From the NCBI GenBank assembly GCA_017629325.1, contig JAGBXL010000039.1, positions 1 through 10,096 of the forward strand: a stretch of DNA of 10,096 bases, in the 5' to 3' direction. The stretch comes from Clostridia bacterium. GTDB taxonomy: Bacteria > Bacillota > Clostridia > UMGS1810. The translations under genes and the position numbers were made by a program. The notes under the pieces are model-generated. The model did not search any database. It was not told where the DNA came from and was given only the letters and a program-made list of their open reading frames with translations. Numbering within the stretch: the stretch's first letter is position 1; every line of letters begins with the position of its first letter. This document shows, piece after piece, positions 1-5,974 of this stretch.

Positions 1-75
1 AACGAGAAAAGAATTAAAGAGAAACTTGGGTGGATGAGTCCGGTGCAATATCGGCTCAACACCTTGGCTGCATAA
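1..75 (+). CDS. IS3-family transposase (OrfB), C-terminal end only
   Basis: The first 24 codons form an open frame ending in TAA at 73-75. It reads NEKRIKEKLGWMSPVQYR followed by LNTLAA. The pattern N-x-K-R-I-K-x-K-L-G-x-x-S-P-V-x-Y-R is the typical C-terminus of the DDE integrase-core transposase of IS3-family elements (IS150/IS3 subgroups). The catalytic residues and everything upstream lie outside the window, so activity cannot be judged. The frame is followed at once by a hairpin and a typical IS3-type terminal repeat, which supports the call. Whether the element is complete to the left is unknown. Confidence 0.85.
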   Translation, partial: NEKRIKEKLGWMSPVQYRLNTLAA

Positions 76-77
76 AA

Positions 78-110
78 ATAGCGTAGCAGTCATTAAAACT
101 ACTACGCTAT
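78..110. repeat. Hairpin between transposase stop and IS terminus
   Basis: ATAGCGTAG (78-86) is the exact reverse complement of CTACGCTAT (102-110). The pairing continues past one mismatch with AGT (88-90) to ACT (98-100). It lies between the transposase stop and the terminal repeat. It could be a terminator limiting transcription across the IS end, but neither side has a strong T-run, so it is recorded only as an inverted repeat. Confidence 0.6.
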
Positions 111-165
111 AAAAAGTCTAACTTTTTGGGGTCACATCAAAGTTTGTTCCTGTTTTTATTATGTA

Positions 166-645
166 TTAATAAGAATTCTGTCTCGATTTTCCGCTTCCGC
201 GTTTTGATTCCATATTTCGTTTAATATCGTGCATTTTTTCATCGCTTGCCTGCTTAAATTTATTAAGCTTATCTTCAAACGACATATCACCATCGTCTTT
301 TTTAAACCAGTCAAATTCTGCCGGCTGAGCGTGCAAGTCGGTTTCAGGAAGTCTGGGAGCATGTTTTGGTTTTCTTTCAAACTTGGGTTTTTCTGGCACA
401 ATTCCTTTTTCCTGCATAACCTGTTTAATAGAAAGGCCAAGCTTTCCCTTTTTATCAGACGGCAATATTTTAACTTCAACAACATCGCCGACTTTAACAT
501 GGTCGTTAATATCCTTAACATAAGAAGTTGAAATTTCGGAAATGTGAACTAAACCCGTAACACCCTCCTCCAATTCAACAAAAGCACCAAAATTGGTAAC
601 TCCTGTAACTTTGCCGCTAACTACTTTCCCCTCTTCTAACTGCAT
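166..645 (-). CDS. yabR: S1-domain RNA-binding protein, YabR type
   Basis: This 159-residue protein has one S1 (OB-fold) RNA-binding domain at about residues 5-76, with the signatures GVTNFGAFVEL (15-25) and GLVHISEIS (31-39). A hydrophilic charged tail follows. Residues about 122-150 (FEDKLNKFKQASDEK, then DIKRNMESKRG) resemble the tail common in clostridial YabR proteins. YabR-type proteins are thought to bind RNA or ribosomes; no enzymatic role is expected. The gene lies directly after divIC, as in Bacillus subtilis. Its GAGGAGG (658-664) overlaps the divIC stop codon, with a fairly long 12-nt gap to ATG at 643-645. It probably shares the divIC promoter. Its stop lies 26 bp from an IS end, so its normal downstream neighbour has been displaced or its 3' UTR shortened. 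Confidence 0.88.
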   Translation of the reverse strand: MQLEEGKVVSGKVTGVTNFGAFVELEEGVTGLVHISEISTSYVKDINDHVKVGDVVEVKILPSDKKGKLGLSIKQVMQEKGIVPEKPKFERKPKHAPRLPETDLHAQPAEFDWFKKDDGDMSFEDKLNKFKQASDEKMHDIKRNMESKRGSGKSRQNSY

Positions 646-662
646 CTTTTAATACAGCCTCC

Positions 663-959
663 TCATTTGCTATTGTTATCATTAGAATTGACATAAACCT
701 TATCTCCGGGGTTAACAAGCCCTAGGGTGTTTCTGGCAATATCTTTGTAGTTTTTATCACTGTGTATTTGGTTCTTTTTTTGTTTTAAAACTTTATTTGT
801 TTGTTTTTCTTTTGAAATTTCTTTTTCAAGAACGGTTATCTGGTCGTTGTATTCCTGAATTCGTGCAAAGGTGGTGATAAACGAACTTGCAACAAAACAT
901 GCCACACAAAAAATCAGGATATTTCTGATTAGCTTTTTTTTGCTTTTGGCTATTTTCAT
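663..959 (-). CDS. divIC: DivIC/FtsB-like cell division protein
   Basis: This 98-residue bitopic membrane protein has a basic N-terminus (MKIAKSKKK), one membrane segment at about residues 10-32, and a charged coiled coil at about 35-66. It ends in the family motif IARNTLGLVNPGDKVYV (74-90), matching the A-R-x-x-L-G-x-V-x-P-G-(D/E) signature of DivIC/FtsB. DivIC joins FtsL and DivIB in the septal complex that activates peptidoglycan synthesis at the division site. I chose the ATG at 957-959 because AGGGGAA lies just upstream. The frame is open further, to an ATG at 995, but that start has no comparable site and would add residues before the basic N-terminus. A strong sigma-A-like promoter lies 65-95 bp upstream. 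Position between yabQ and yabR matches the conserved order. Confidence 0.9.
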   Translation of the reverse strand: MKIAKSKKKLIRNILIFCVACFVASSFITTFARIQEYNDQITVLEKEISKEKQTNKVLKQKKNQIHSDKNYKDIARNTLGLVNPGDKVYVNSNDNNSK

Positions 960-1026
960 ATTATATTCCCCTGGTATTTTATAAAAATCACGCACAAATT
1001 AACCTAAATTAGTTACATTCGTAAAT

Positions 1027-1055
1027 ATTATAAACTATTTTTTTCTAAATGTAAA
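1027..1055 (-). promoter_or_regulatory. Sigma-A promoter for divIC-yabR
   Basis: On the minus strand, -35 TTTACA (1055-1050) and -10 TATAAT (1032-1027) are separated by exactly 17 bases. The -10 is perfect and the -35 differs from consensus by one base. The expected start near 1020 gives a leader of about 60 nt before the divIC ATG. It lies in the 147-bp gap after yabQ, so divIC and yabR can be expressed without the sporulation genes upstream. Confidence 0.75.
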
Positions 1056-1106
1056 GAAAATTTTTTAAAAAATATTACTAAATAAAACTTGCCCAAAAGC
1101 CTATAT

Positions 1107-1565
1107 TTACTCGCTTTTTGTGTGATTATGTCTAATTTTTTTAAAAACAGAGCCAAATTTTAACAAAAGAGCAGATTTTATGGAACTTATAAACTGTTTA
1201 AGCTTTTTAGAAATAAACGATAAAAATTTTCTTATAGGAAAAAATATTCCCGAAAGTATTTTAAAAATAAAGCTCCAGAATTTTATCACATAATTCGATA
1301 TGGAAAGAAAGTATATCACAGCACTTAAAATAAATGAAATAAAAATATACCATCTTAAATGCCCGTTGTTTGTAAGGTAGCATATATCAAAAAATATTTT
1401 AAATGAAAGAAAACAAAAAACAATGTCCTGAATGGCAACCTGCCCTTTGGTGCAAGAATAAGATTTTCTCATTGCTCTGAAAAAATCAAATAAAAAAGGG
1501 ATAATTTGTCCGCAAAAAAAAGCTCCCCAAAAAACAATCATTTCGTGCCTTACGCTTATTTCCAT
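1107..1565 (-). CDS. yabQ: Spore cortex biosynthesis protein YabQ
   Basis: This 152-residue protein is very hydrophobic and has about four membrane segments (roughly residues 8-29, 46-63, 70-90 and 91-112), then a basic C-terminal tail. The N-terminal stretch with FWGAFFCGQIIPFLFDFFRA (12-31) followed by basic residues, and the later QDIVFC with ICYLTNNGHLRWY, fit the YabQ family. In B. subtilis YabQ is a sigma-E-dependent outer forespore membrane protein needed for cortex formation; its biochemical activity is unknown. The ATG lies 6 bp after the yabP stop. No clear ribosome-binding site is visible in the short gap, so translation is probably coupled to yabP. No transmembrane software was run. 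Confidence 0.85.
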   Translation of the reverse strand: MEISVRHEMIVFWGAFFCGQIIPFLFDFFRAMRKSYSCTKGQVAIQDIVFCFLSFKIFFDICYLTNNGHLRWYIFISFILSAVIYFLSISNYVIKFWSFIFKILSGIFFPIRKFLSFISKKLKQFISSIKSALLLKFGSVFKKIRHNHTKSE

Positions 1566-1571
1566 AAGCTA

Positions 1572-1865
1572 TCACTTAAAGATTTTACTAAGGATTGATG
1601 TTCCGCTTTTCTTTTCTTCGGCATATTCGAGCATCACAATTCGTCCGTTAACAGTTATCTCGCCACTGTCCAGGTTTAATTTGCTTAAATTGAGCATATC
1701 TCCTCTTATTATAAGAATCCCCTTTGATGTGTGAAGCACAATTTCCTCTTCGTTGTAGCTTTCTGCATTTTCAACACCCGAGATGCTTATTTTTGAACGA
1801 TTTTCCATTATGATGTTGTGAGGCAGGTCTGCTCTCATATTTTTTAATCCGGTTTTATTTTCCAT
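1572..1865 (-). CDS. yabP: Sporulation protein YabP
   Basis: This 97-residue soluble protein of the YabP/YqfC family contains the family core NRSKISISGVENAESYNEEE (22-41), then VLHTSKGILIIRGDMLNLSK (43-62) and a C-terminal part with SGEITVNGRI. YabP is a mother-cell sporulation protein made under sigma-E in B. subtilis; its molecular role is not established. It is followed closely by yabQ, the usual pair. The ribosome-binding site AAGGAGGT (1879-1872) is excellent, 6 nt from the ATG at 1863-1865, and is buried in a 17-bp hairpin (separate entry). This suggests silence on read-through mRNA from rqcP and expression from a promoter starting inside the hairpin. Confidence 0.88.
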   Translation of the reverse strand: MENKTGLKNMRADLPHNIIMENRSKISISGVENAESYNEEEIVLHTSKGILIIRGDMLNLSKLNLDSGEITVNGRIVMLEYAEEKKSGTSILSKIFK

Positions 1866-1869
1866 AAAA

Positions 1870-1918
1870 AAACCTCCTTATATATTTTCAAATCTTATAA
1901 AAATATATGCGGAGGTTT
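1870..1918 (-). promoter_or_regulatory. Hairpin sequestering the yabP ribosome-binding site
   Basis: On the minus-strand RNA, AAACCUCC (1918-1911) pairs with GGAGGUUU (1877-1870). After a 2x2 internal mismatch, AUAUAUUUU (1908-1900) pairs with AAAAUAUAU (1888-1880), leaving an 11-nt loop (1899-1889). That is 17 base pairs. The GGAGG of the yabP ribosome-binding site lies wholly in the distal 8-bp stem, so the folded RNA should block initiation. No long T-run follows directly, since the ATG comes 7 nt later, so it does not look like a standard terminator. Confidence 0.7.
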
Positions 1919-1929
1919 GTCTTTTATTA
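1902..1929 (-). promoter_or_regulatory. Candidate sigma-E promoter for yabPQ
   Basis: On the minus strand, CATATATT (1909-1902) matches the sigma-E -10 consensus CATACANT at all but one position. The best -35 candidate, TAATAAA (1929-1923), lies 13 bases upstream and matches KMATATT only partly. Known sigma-E control of yabP and yabQ in B. subtilis supports a promoter here. The predicted start near 1894-1896 lies in the loop of the yabP hairpin. Confidence 0.45.
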
Positions 1930-1940
1930 CATATTAAAAA

Positions 1941-2183
1941 TTACTGAAGCTGCTTATACATATACTGTGCGTCGCCTTTTAAAACATGTTCAGCAATAGA
2001 AATTATTTCTGCCTTAAATGTTCTTTCGCCAAAGGTAACCTCGATTATATCGCCTTCCTTAACCTGACTCGATGCCTTTGCCACCTTTCCGTTAAGGCTC
2101 ACTTTACCCTGGTCGCATGCTTCAGATGCTACTGTTCTTCGTTTAATTATTCTCGATACCTTAAGATATTTGTCAAGTCTCAT
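1941..2183 (-). CDS. rqcP: RqcP (YabO), S4-domain ribosome quality-control factor
   Basis: This 80-residue protein is almost entirely an S4 RNA-binding domain. MRLDKYLKVSRIIKRRTVA (1-19) and GKVSLNGKVAKASSQVKEGD (26-45) are its two hallmark stretches. RqcP binds obstructed 50S subunits and, with RqcH, supports addition of C-terminal alanine tails to stalled nascent chains. Length and sequence match the family. The gene starts 4 bp after the flippase stop; AAGGTGA spans that stop codon and serves as ribosome-binding site, so the two are translationally linked. The same order (yabM side, rqcP, yabP, yabQ, divIC, yabR) occurs in B. subtilis. Confidence 0.92.
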   Translation of the reverse strand: MRLDKYLKVSRIIKRRTVASEACDQGKVSLNGKVAKASSQVKEGDIIEVTFGERTFKAEIISIAEHVLKGDAQYMYKQLQ

Positions 2184-2187
2184 TTTA

Positions 2188-3789
2188 TCACCTTATAACC
2201 TTTAATTTTTTGCATATTTTCGTTAGCAGTTCTGCTTTTGGCAAAAGTGCAATATCTTCTTCGTTTATTCCTTTAACTGCAACAATCATAATGGCGTAGG
2301 TAATAGCCCCCATAACTATTGGAAGTGTCGCAGCCATAATTCTTCCTAAGCTCAAACACAAAGGTGCGGCAAAATAAAGCACGATTCCCATTGCCAAAGC
2401 AGAAATTCCAGGTTTCACAATAAGCTCGGAGATGGGCAGCTTTAGTTTCAGCTTTCTTGTTATTGCAATAATGTTTAAAACAAGGATTATTCCATAGCAG
2501 GTTGTTGTTCCGATTGGTGCACCATTTATATTGATTTTTGGGTTTGCCACTAAAAAGAAGTTTATAAGAATCTTTGCAGTTCCGCCAATGAGCATATTCA
2601 TAACGGGTATCATTTCATTTCCTGTTGCCTGGAGTATTGCATTTGTAACAAGCACCAGAGAAACAAAAACAATTGCCACCGAAAGAATTGAAAGGGTAGA
2701 TGTTGCATTTATGTTGTTATATACAAGGGCTAAAATAGGCTTTGAAAGCATAGACATTCCCACAGCACAAGGAAGCGCAAAAAGAACTGTTATCTTAAGA
2801 CTTTTGCTTGTTGTGTGTGAGGCTGTTTTAAAGTCTTTAACAGCATAAGCTGATGCAATAGCAGGAACAATGCTCACCGTTATAGCATTTATAAGAGTGG
2901 GGGGCAGGTTAAAAAGAGGAATTGCATAGCCCGAATATGAGCCCCATAGCTTGTTTGCTTCCTCATGGGTAAATGCACCCAAAACCTGAAGTCTTCGCAT
3001 TATCATAGCTGTGTCTATAAGAGATGTAAGTGAAAAAACCGATGCACCGATTGTAATTGGTACTGCAATTTTAACAAGGTTTTTTAAGATTCTTGATTTT
3101 GTTTCACTGCCTCTGTCGATTCCATTTAATCTTACGGGTTTGGATTTTTCTTTTTTATAAATTAAAAATAAAACAACAAATCCCATAAGTCCGCCGCAGG
3201 AAACACCAAAAACTGCACCTGCCGACGATAATTCCATGCCTTTTTCAATTAAAATATATGCCGCACCAAAGCCTATAATAAGCTTTCCGAGTGCCTCAAA
3301 AATTTCTGAAAGTGCGGTTGGCACCATGTTCTGATGCCCCTGAAAATAGCCTCTGTAAGCACTCATTAAAGAAACAAAGAGCATAGCGGGTGCAATCGCC
3401 TTTATTCCATAGGCTGCACCTGGGTTTTTTAAAACTGTTCCTGCAAAAAAATCGGCACCAAGGTAAAGAAGCAAAAATCCCGAAATTCCAATTGTTATAA
3501 GAAGATTTGTGCTCACAGAAAAAATATTTTTAATTTCATTTGGTCTGTTTTTTGCATAGCTTTCAGAAATCATTTTTGAAATTGCAACCGGAATACCTGC
3601 CGTTGCAACAATAAACATCCAGGTGTAAACCTGATATGCTGTTGAAAAATATCCCATACCTTCTTCGCCCAGGATATATGTAAGAGGTATTTTAAAAATA
3701 GCTCCTATAAGCTTAACAACAATATTTGCAATAAGGAGTATGATTGCTCCGTGCATAAAGGTTGCGGAGCTGTTATTATGTTCGTTCAA
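2188..3789 (-). CDS. yabM: MOP-superfamily polysaccharide flippase, YabM/SpoVB-like
   Basis: This 533-residue integral membrane protein has about 14 hydrophobic segments, as in MurJ/SpoVB/YabM lipid-linked oligosaccharide flippases. Typical stretches are ANIVVKLIGAIFKIPLTYIL (21-40), LGEEGMGYFSTAYQVYTWMF (40-59), GIPVAISKMISE (65-76) and AYRGYFQGHQNMVPTALSE (144-162). It probably moves a lipid-linked cell-wall precursor across the membrane; the exact substrate is inferred. I accept the TTG start at 3789-3787 because GGGAGGG lies 8 nt upstream, whereas the first internal ATG (codon 12) has no site. It shares a 111-bp intergenic region with divergent spoVB. In B. subtilis mazG (yabN) separates yabM from yabO, but here rqcP follows directly. 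The symbol rests on synteny and family. Confidence 0.85.
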   Translation of the reverse strand: MNEHNNSSATFMHGAIILLIANIVVKLIGAIFKIPLTYILGEEGMGYFSTAYQVYTWMFIVATAGIPVAISKMISESYAKNRPNEIKNIFSVSTNLLITIGISGFLLLYLGADFFAGTVLKNPGAAYGIKAIAPAMLFVSLMSAYRGYFQGHQNMVPTALSEIFEALGKLIIGFGAAYILIEKGMELSSAGAVFGVSCGGLMGFVVLFLIYKKEKSKPVRLNGIDRGSETKSRILKNLVKIAVPITIGASVFSLTSLIDTAMIMRRLQVLGAFTHEEANKLWGSYSGYAIPLFNLPPTLINAITVSIVPAIASAYAVKDFKTASHTTSKSLKITVLFALPCAVGMSMLSKPILALVYNNINATSTLSILSVAIVFVSLVLVTNAILQATGNEMIPVMNMLIGGTAKILINFFLVANPKININGAPIGTTTCYGIILVLNIIAITRKLKLKLPISELIVKPGISALAMGIVLYFAAPLCLSLGRIMAATLPIVMGAITYAIMIVAVKGINEEDIALLPKAELLTKICKKLKVIR

Positions 3790-3821
3790 TCTGTTTACCC
3801 TCCCAAAATAAATACATAATT

Positions 3822-3851
3822 AAATATCTTATTGTTAGTATATCATATTAT
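3822..3851 (+). promoter_or_regulatory. Possible sigma-E-type promoter for spoVB
   Basis: AAATATC (3822-3828) and CATATTAT (3844-3851) are separated by 15 bases and resemble the sigma-E elements KMATATT and CATACANT, with two mismatches in each. spoVB of B. subtilis is a mother-cell sporulation gene, so sigma-E control is expected. The match is weak in such AT-rich DNA. No convincing sigma-A promoter was found for either divergent gene in this 111-bp region. Confidence 0.3.
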
Positions 3852-3900
3852 TTCCAAAAAAGAAATATTATTTTATTAAGTTTTATTCCGGAGGTAAAAA

Positions 3901-5340
3901 TTGAAAAAGAAAATATTTATATCCAAAGTATTTGGAATGTCTTTTGTGATGCTTCTTCTAAATATTTCGGGCATTTGCTACAATATTTTTATGTCGGCAA
4001 AGGTGGGTGCCGAGGGAATAGGAATGTTTCATCTTGTAATGAGCGTGTATTCTCTTTTTCTCACTATATCTGTTTCGGGCATATCTCTCACAGCCACAAG
4101 GCTTATATCCGATATGCCGTCTTCGCTTGCGGTAAAATGTGCTGATTCGGTTGTTGTAAAATGTATAAAGCTTATTTTTATCCCCGCATCTTTTGCGTTT
4201 TTTATTCTTTATTTTGGTGCAGATGTTATTTCTCAAAAAATTCTTTCTAATCCTGATTGTGCCGTATGTTTAAAGCTTTTGTCGCCCAGTCTTTTGTTTT
4301 CGGCTGTGTCATCTGTAATAAACGGTTATTTCACAGCCTTTGGCAAGGTAGGTTCCATAAGTCTTGGCAAAATCTTTTCCGAGGGAGGAATATGGATAAC
4401 CGCCCTTTGCCTTTTAAATATTTTTTCGGGTGGAAAGGCATATATGGCAGTTGTTATGGCACTTTGCACGGGCACTTTTGCCGAATGTATGTGGAATATA
4501 TACCTTTGGCGTAAAAACAGAAACTTTCTTTATTGCACAGGTGGGGCAAGTAATAGCGAAATAATAAGGCTTTGTGCCCCCATAGCTCTTGGCTCATATT
4601 TAAGAATGGGGCTTTTAAGCTTAGAAAACCTTTTAATTCCATCAATGCTTGCTCAATATGGCGAAAAAAACCCTTTGGCTTCTTATGGAATAGTAAAGGG
4701 AATGACTCTTTCGGTTTTAATGTTTCCAACCGTTTTTATCTCGGCATTTAATCTTTTAATAGTTCCCGAAATTGCCCGCAGAAGAAGTAAAGGCTATAAA
4801 AACGGTATAAAATATATATCCTCTCTTTCACTTCAATATGTTCTCGGTTTTGCATTTTTGATTTGTGCAATATTTTTTAAATGGCATAGTGAAATTGCAG
4901 AAACGTTTTTTAAAGAAGCCGCCTCAGGAGTGTACCTTGGATATTTCTTTCTTTTTCCAATTTTTATATTTTGTGATTCTGTGGTAGATTCTATCTTAAA
5001 AGGTATGGATTGCCAGCTCACATCATTAAAAATAAATATTATAGATTCACTGTGCAGGGTAATATCTGTTTTTATTTTTGTTCCGCGGTTTGGAATGATA
5101 GCATACATAGGTATAATGTATTTAAGCGAAATTATAAATTTACTCTTTAGCTTTATAAAACTTAAAAAAGTGTCGCAGCTTAAATTCCCCTTTAAAAAAG
5201 GAATTCTCATTCCTTTTTTATCGGCAGTCAGCTCACTTTTTGCAGCTGGTTTGTTTTCGTTTGTGGGTGTGTGGTCAGGCATTTGTATGATGTGCGGTTT
5301 TTATATTATTTTTCATCATCTTTATTCAAAGATTATATAA
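3901..5340 (+). CDS. spoVB: Stage V sporulation protein B (SpoVB), MOP-family flippase
   Basis: This 479-residue polytopic membrane protein belongs to the same MOP/MATE-like superfamily as its divergent neighbour. The N-terminal region contains KVGAEGIGMFHLVMSVYSLF (34-53) and SVSGISLTATRLISD (57-71), close to the GAEG-x-G and SGISLA-x-TRL motifs of clostridial SpoVB. SpoVB is required for spore cortex synthesis and probably handles lipid-linked precursors in the outer forespore membrane. It is somewhat shorter than the roughly 518 residues of B. subtilis SpoVB. The start is TTG at 3901, preceded by CGGAGGT at good spacing, with no alternative ATG nearby. The gene converges on dpaB at a shared terminator. 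Confidence 0.85.
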   Translation: MKKKIFISKVFGMSFVMLLLNISGICYNIFMSAKVGAEGIGMFHLVMSVYSLFLTISVSGISLTATRLISDMPSSLAVKCADSVVVKCIKLIFIPASFAFFILYFGADVISQKILSNPDCAVCLKLLSPSLLFSAVSSVINGYFTAFGKVGSISLGKIFSEGGIWITALCLLNIFSGGKAYMAVVMALCTGTFAECMWNIYLWRKNRNFLYCTGGASNSEIIRLCAPIALGSYLRMGLLSLENLLIPSMLAQYGEKNPLASYGIVKGMTLSVLMFPTVFISAFNLLIVPEIARRRSKGYKNGIKYISSLSLQYVLGFAFLICAIFFKWHSEIAETFFKEAASGVYLGYFFLFPIFIFCDSVVDSILKGMDCQLTSLKINIIDSLCRVISVFIFVPRFGMIAYIGIMYLSEIINLLFSFIKLKKVSQLKFPFKKGILIPFLSAVSSLFAAGLFSFVGVWSGICMMCGFYIIFHHLYSKII

Positions 5341-5343
5341 AAA

Positions 5344-5376
5344 GAGGTGTAAAAGTGAATTGACTTTTTACACCTC
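5344..5376. terminator. Bidirectional terminator between spoVB and dpaB
   Basis: GAGGTGTAAAA (5344-5354) pairs perfectly with TTTTACACCTC (5366-5376). On the minus strand five T residues follow immediately (5343-5339), a classic terminator for dpaAB. On the plus strand ATTTC and then a six-T run follow slightly downstream, so it probably also ends spoVB. It sits exactly between the two convergent stop codons. Confidence 0.88.
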
Positions 5377-5389
5377 ATTTCAATATTTT

Positions 5390-5974
5390 TTATCTTTCAA
5401 TAATGAGCGGCTGAATCTGTCTTCCTTCAAGTGCTTCCTCTAAGGTGCCTGCAATTTTTGTCATATCAGCCACCAGAGAATTTGGCTTGCCTTTGGGATC
5501 GTCCTGACCAAAGGGAACAAAATAAATATTTGCCTTATTTAAAAGAGTGCCTATATTTTTTGCACTTGAGCCAAGCCCGTCGTTTGTAGAAACTGCAATA
5601 ATCACAGGGGCATTATTTCTTAGTGTTGCCTTTGCAGCCATTGCCACGCAGGAATCTGTTATTCCATTTGCCATTTTAGAAATGGTATTACCCGTACACG
5701 GTGCAATAATAAGAGCATCAAGAAGATTTTTTGGCCCTATGGGTTCTGCGTCTTTTATTGTGTGAATAATATCCCTTTGCGATAAATCTTTAAATTTCTC
5801 AATGAATTCCTCTGCTTTTCCAAATCGGGTGTCTGTGTTCCACACCATTTCCGACATTATAGGAACAAGCATGGCACCCTTTTGTCTTAAGGTTTCTATC
5901 TCTTTCATAACCTTTGAAAAGGTACAAAATGACCCTGTCATTGCAAAGCCTATTCTGAGTCCGTCAAAAGTCAT
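5390..5974 (-). CDS. dpaB: Dipicolinate synthase subunit B
   Basis: This 194-residue flavoprotein-fold protein (SpoVFB/DpaB) is close to the B. subtilis length of about 200. Key stretches are RIGFAMTGSFCTF (7-19), SEMVWNTDTRFG (41-52) and APCTGNTISKMANGITDSC (91-109), followed by AAKATLRNNAPVIIAVSTND (113-132), as in the DpaB subset of flavoproteins. With DpaA it makes dipicolinic acid from a dihydrodipicolinate-pathway (lysine branch) intermediate in the mother cell; the product is packed into the spore core with calcium. Its ATG overlaps the dpaA stop in an ATGA junction, so the subunits are translationally coupled. The terminator at 5344-5376 follows its stop. Confidence 0.95.
   Translation of the reverse strand: MTFDGLRIGFAMTGSFCTFSKVMKEIETLRQKGAMLVPIMSEMVWNTDTRFGKAEEFIEKFKDLSQRDIIHTIKDAEPIGPKNLLDALIIAPCTGNTISKMANGITDSCVAMAAKATLRNNAPVIIAVSTNDGLGSSAKNIGTLLNKANIYFVPFGQDDPKGKPNSLVADMTKIAGTLEEALEGRQIQPLIIER

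Larger units (their letters stand above)
1..139 (+). mobile_element. Right end of an IS3-family insertion sequence
   Basis: After the transposase stop the sequence continues to about 139. Read from the outside, 139 to 116 begins TGATGTGACCCC and continues AAAAAGTTAGAC. This resembles the terminal inverted repeats of IS150-like IS3 elements, which start with TG and contain a CCCCAAAAAGTT core. I place the outer boundary at about 139. The few bases after it (from 140) would be one copy of the short target duplication, but the left end is not in the window so this cannot be tested. The boundary is inferred, not proven. Confidence 0.75.

Noticed and set aside
78..110. Integron attC or recombination site
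   Set aside because: The inverted repeat lies inside an IS3-type element between the transposase stop and the terminal repeat, and there is no integrase or cassette pattern.
229..531. 100-codon plus-strand frame opposite yabR
   Set aside because: It is a shadow of the S1-domain gene, without family motifs or ribosome-binding site. The same applies to 159-521 on the minus strand in another frame.
663..995. Longer divIC form starting at 995
   Set aside because: The extra 12 residues have no ribosome-binding site and precede the natural basic N-terminus, while the ATG at 959 has AGGGGAA in place.
3762..4145. 127-codon plus-strand frame overlapping the start of spoVB
   Set aside because: It is out of frame with spoVB, crosses the divergent promoter region, lacks motifs, and would disrupt both well-supported TTG starts.
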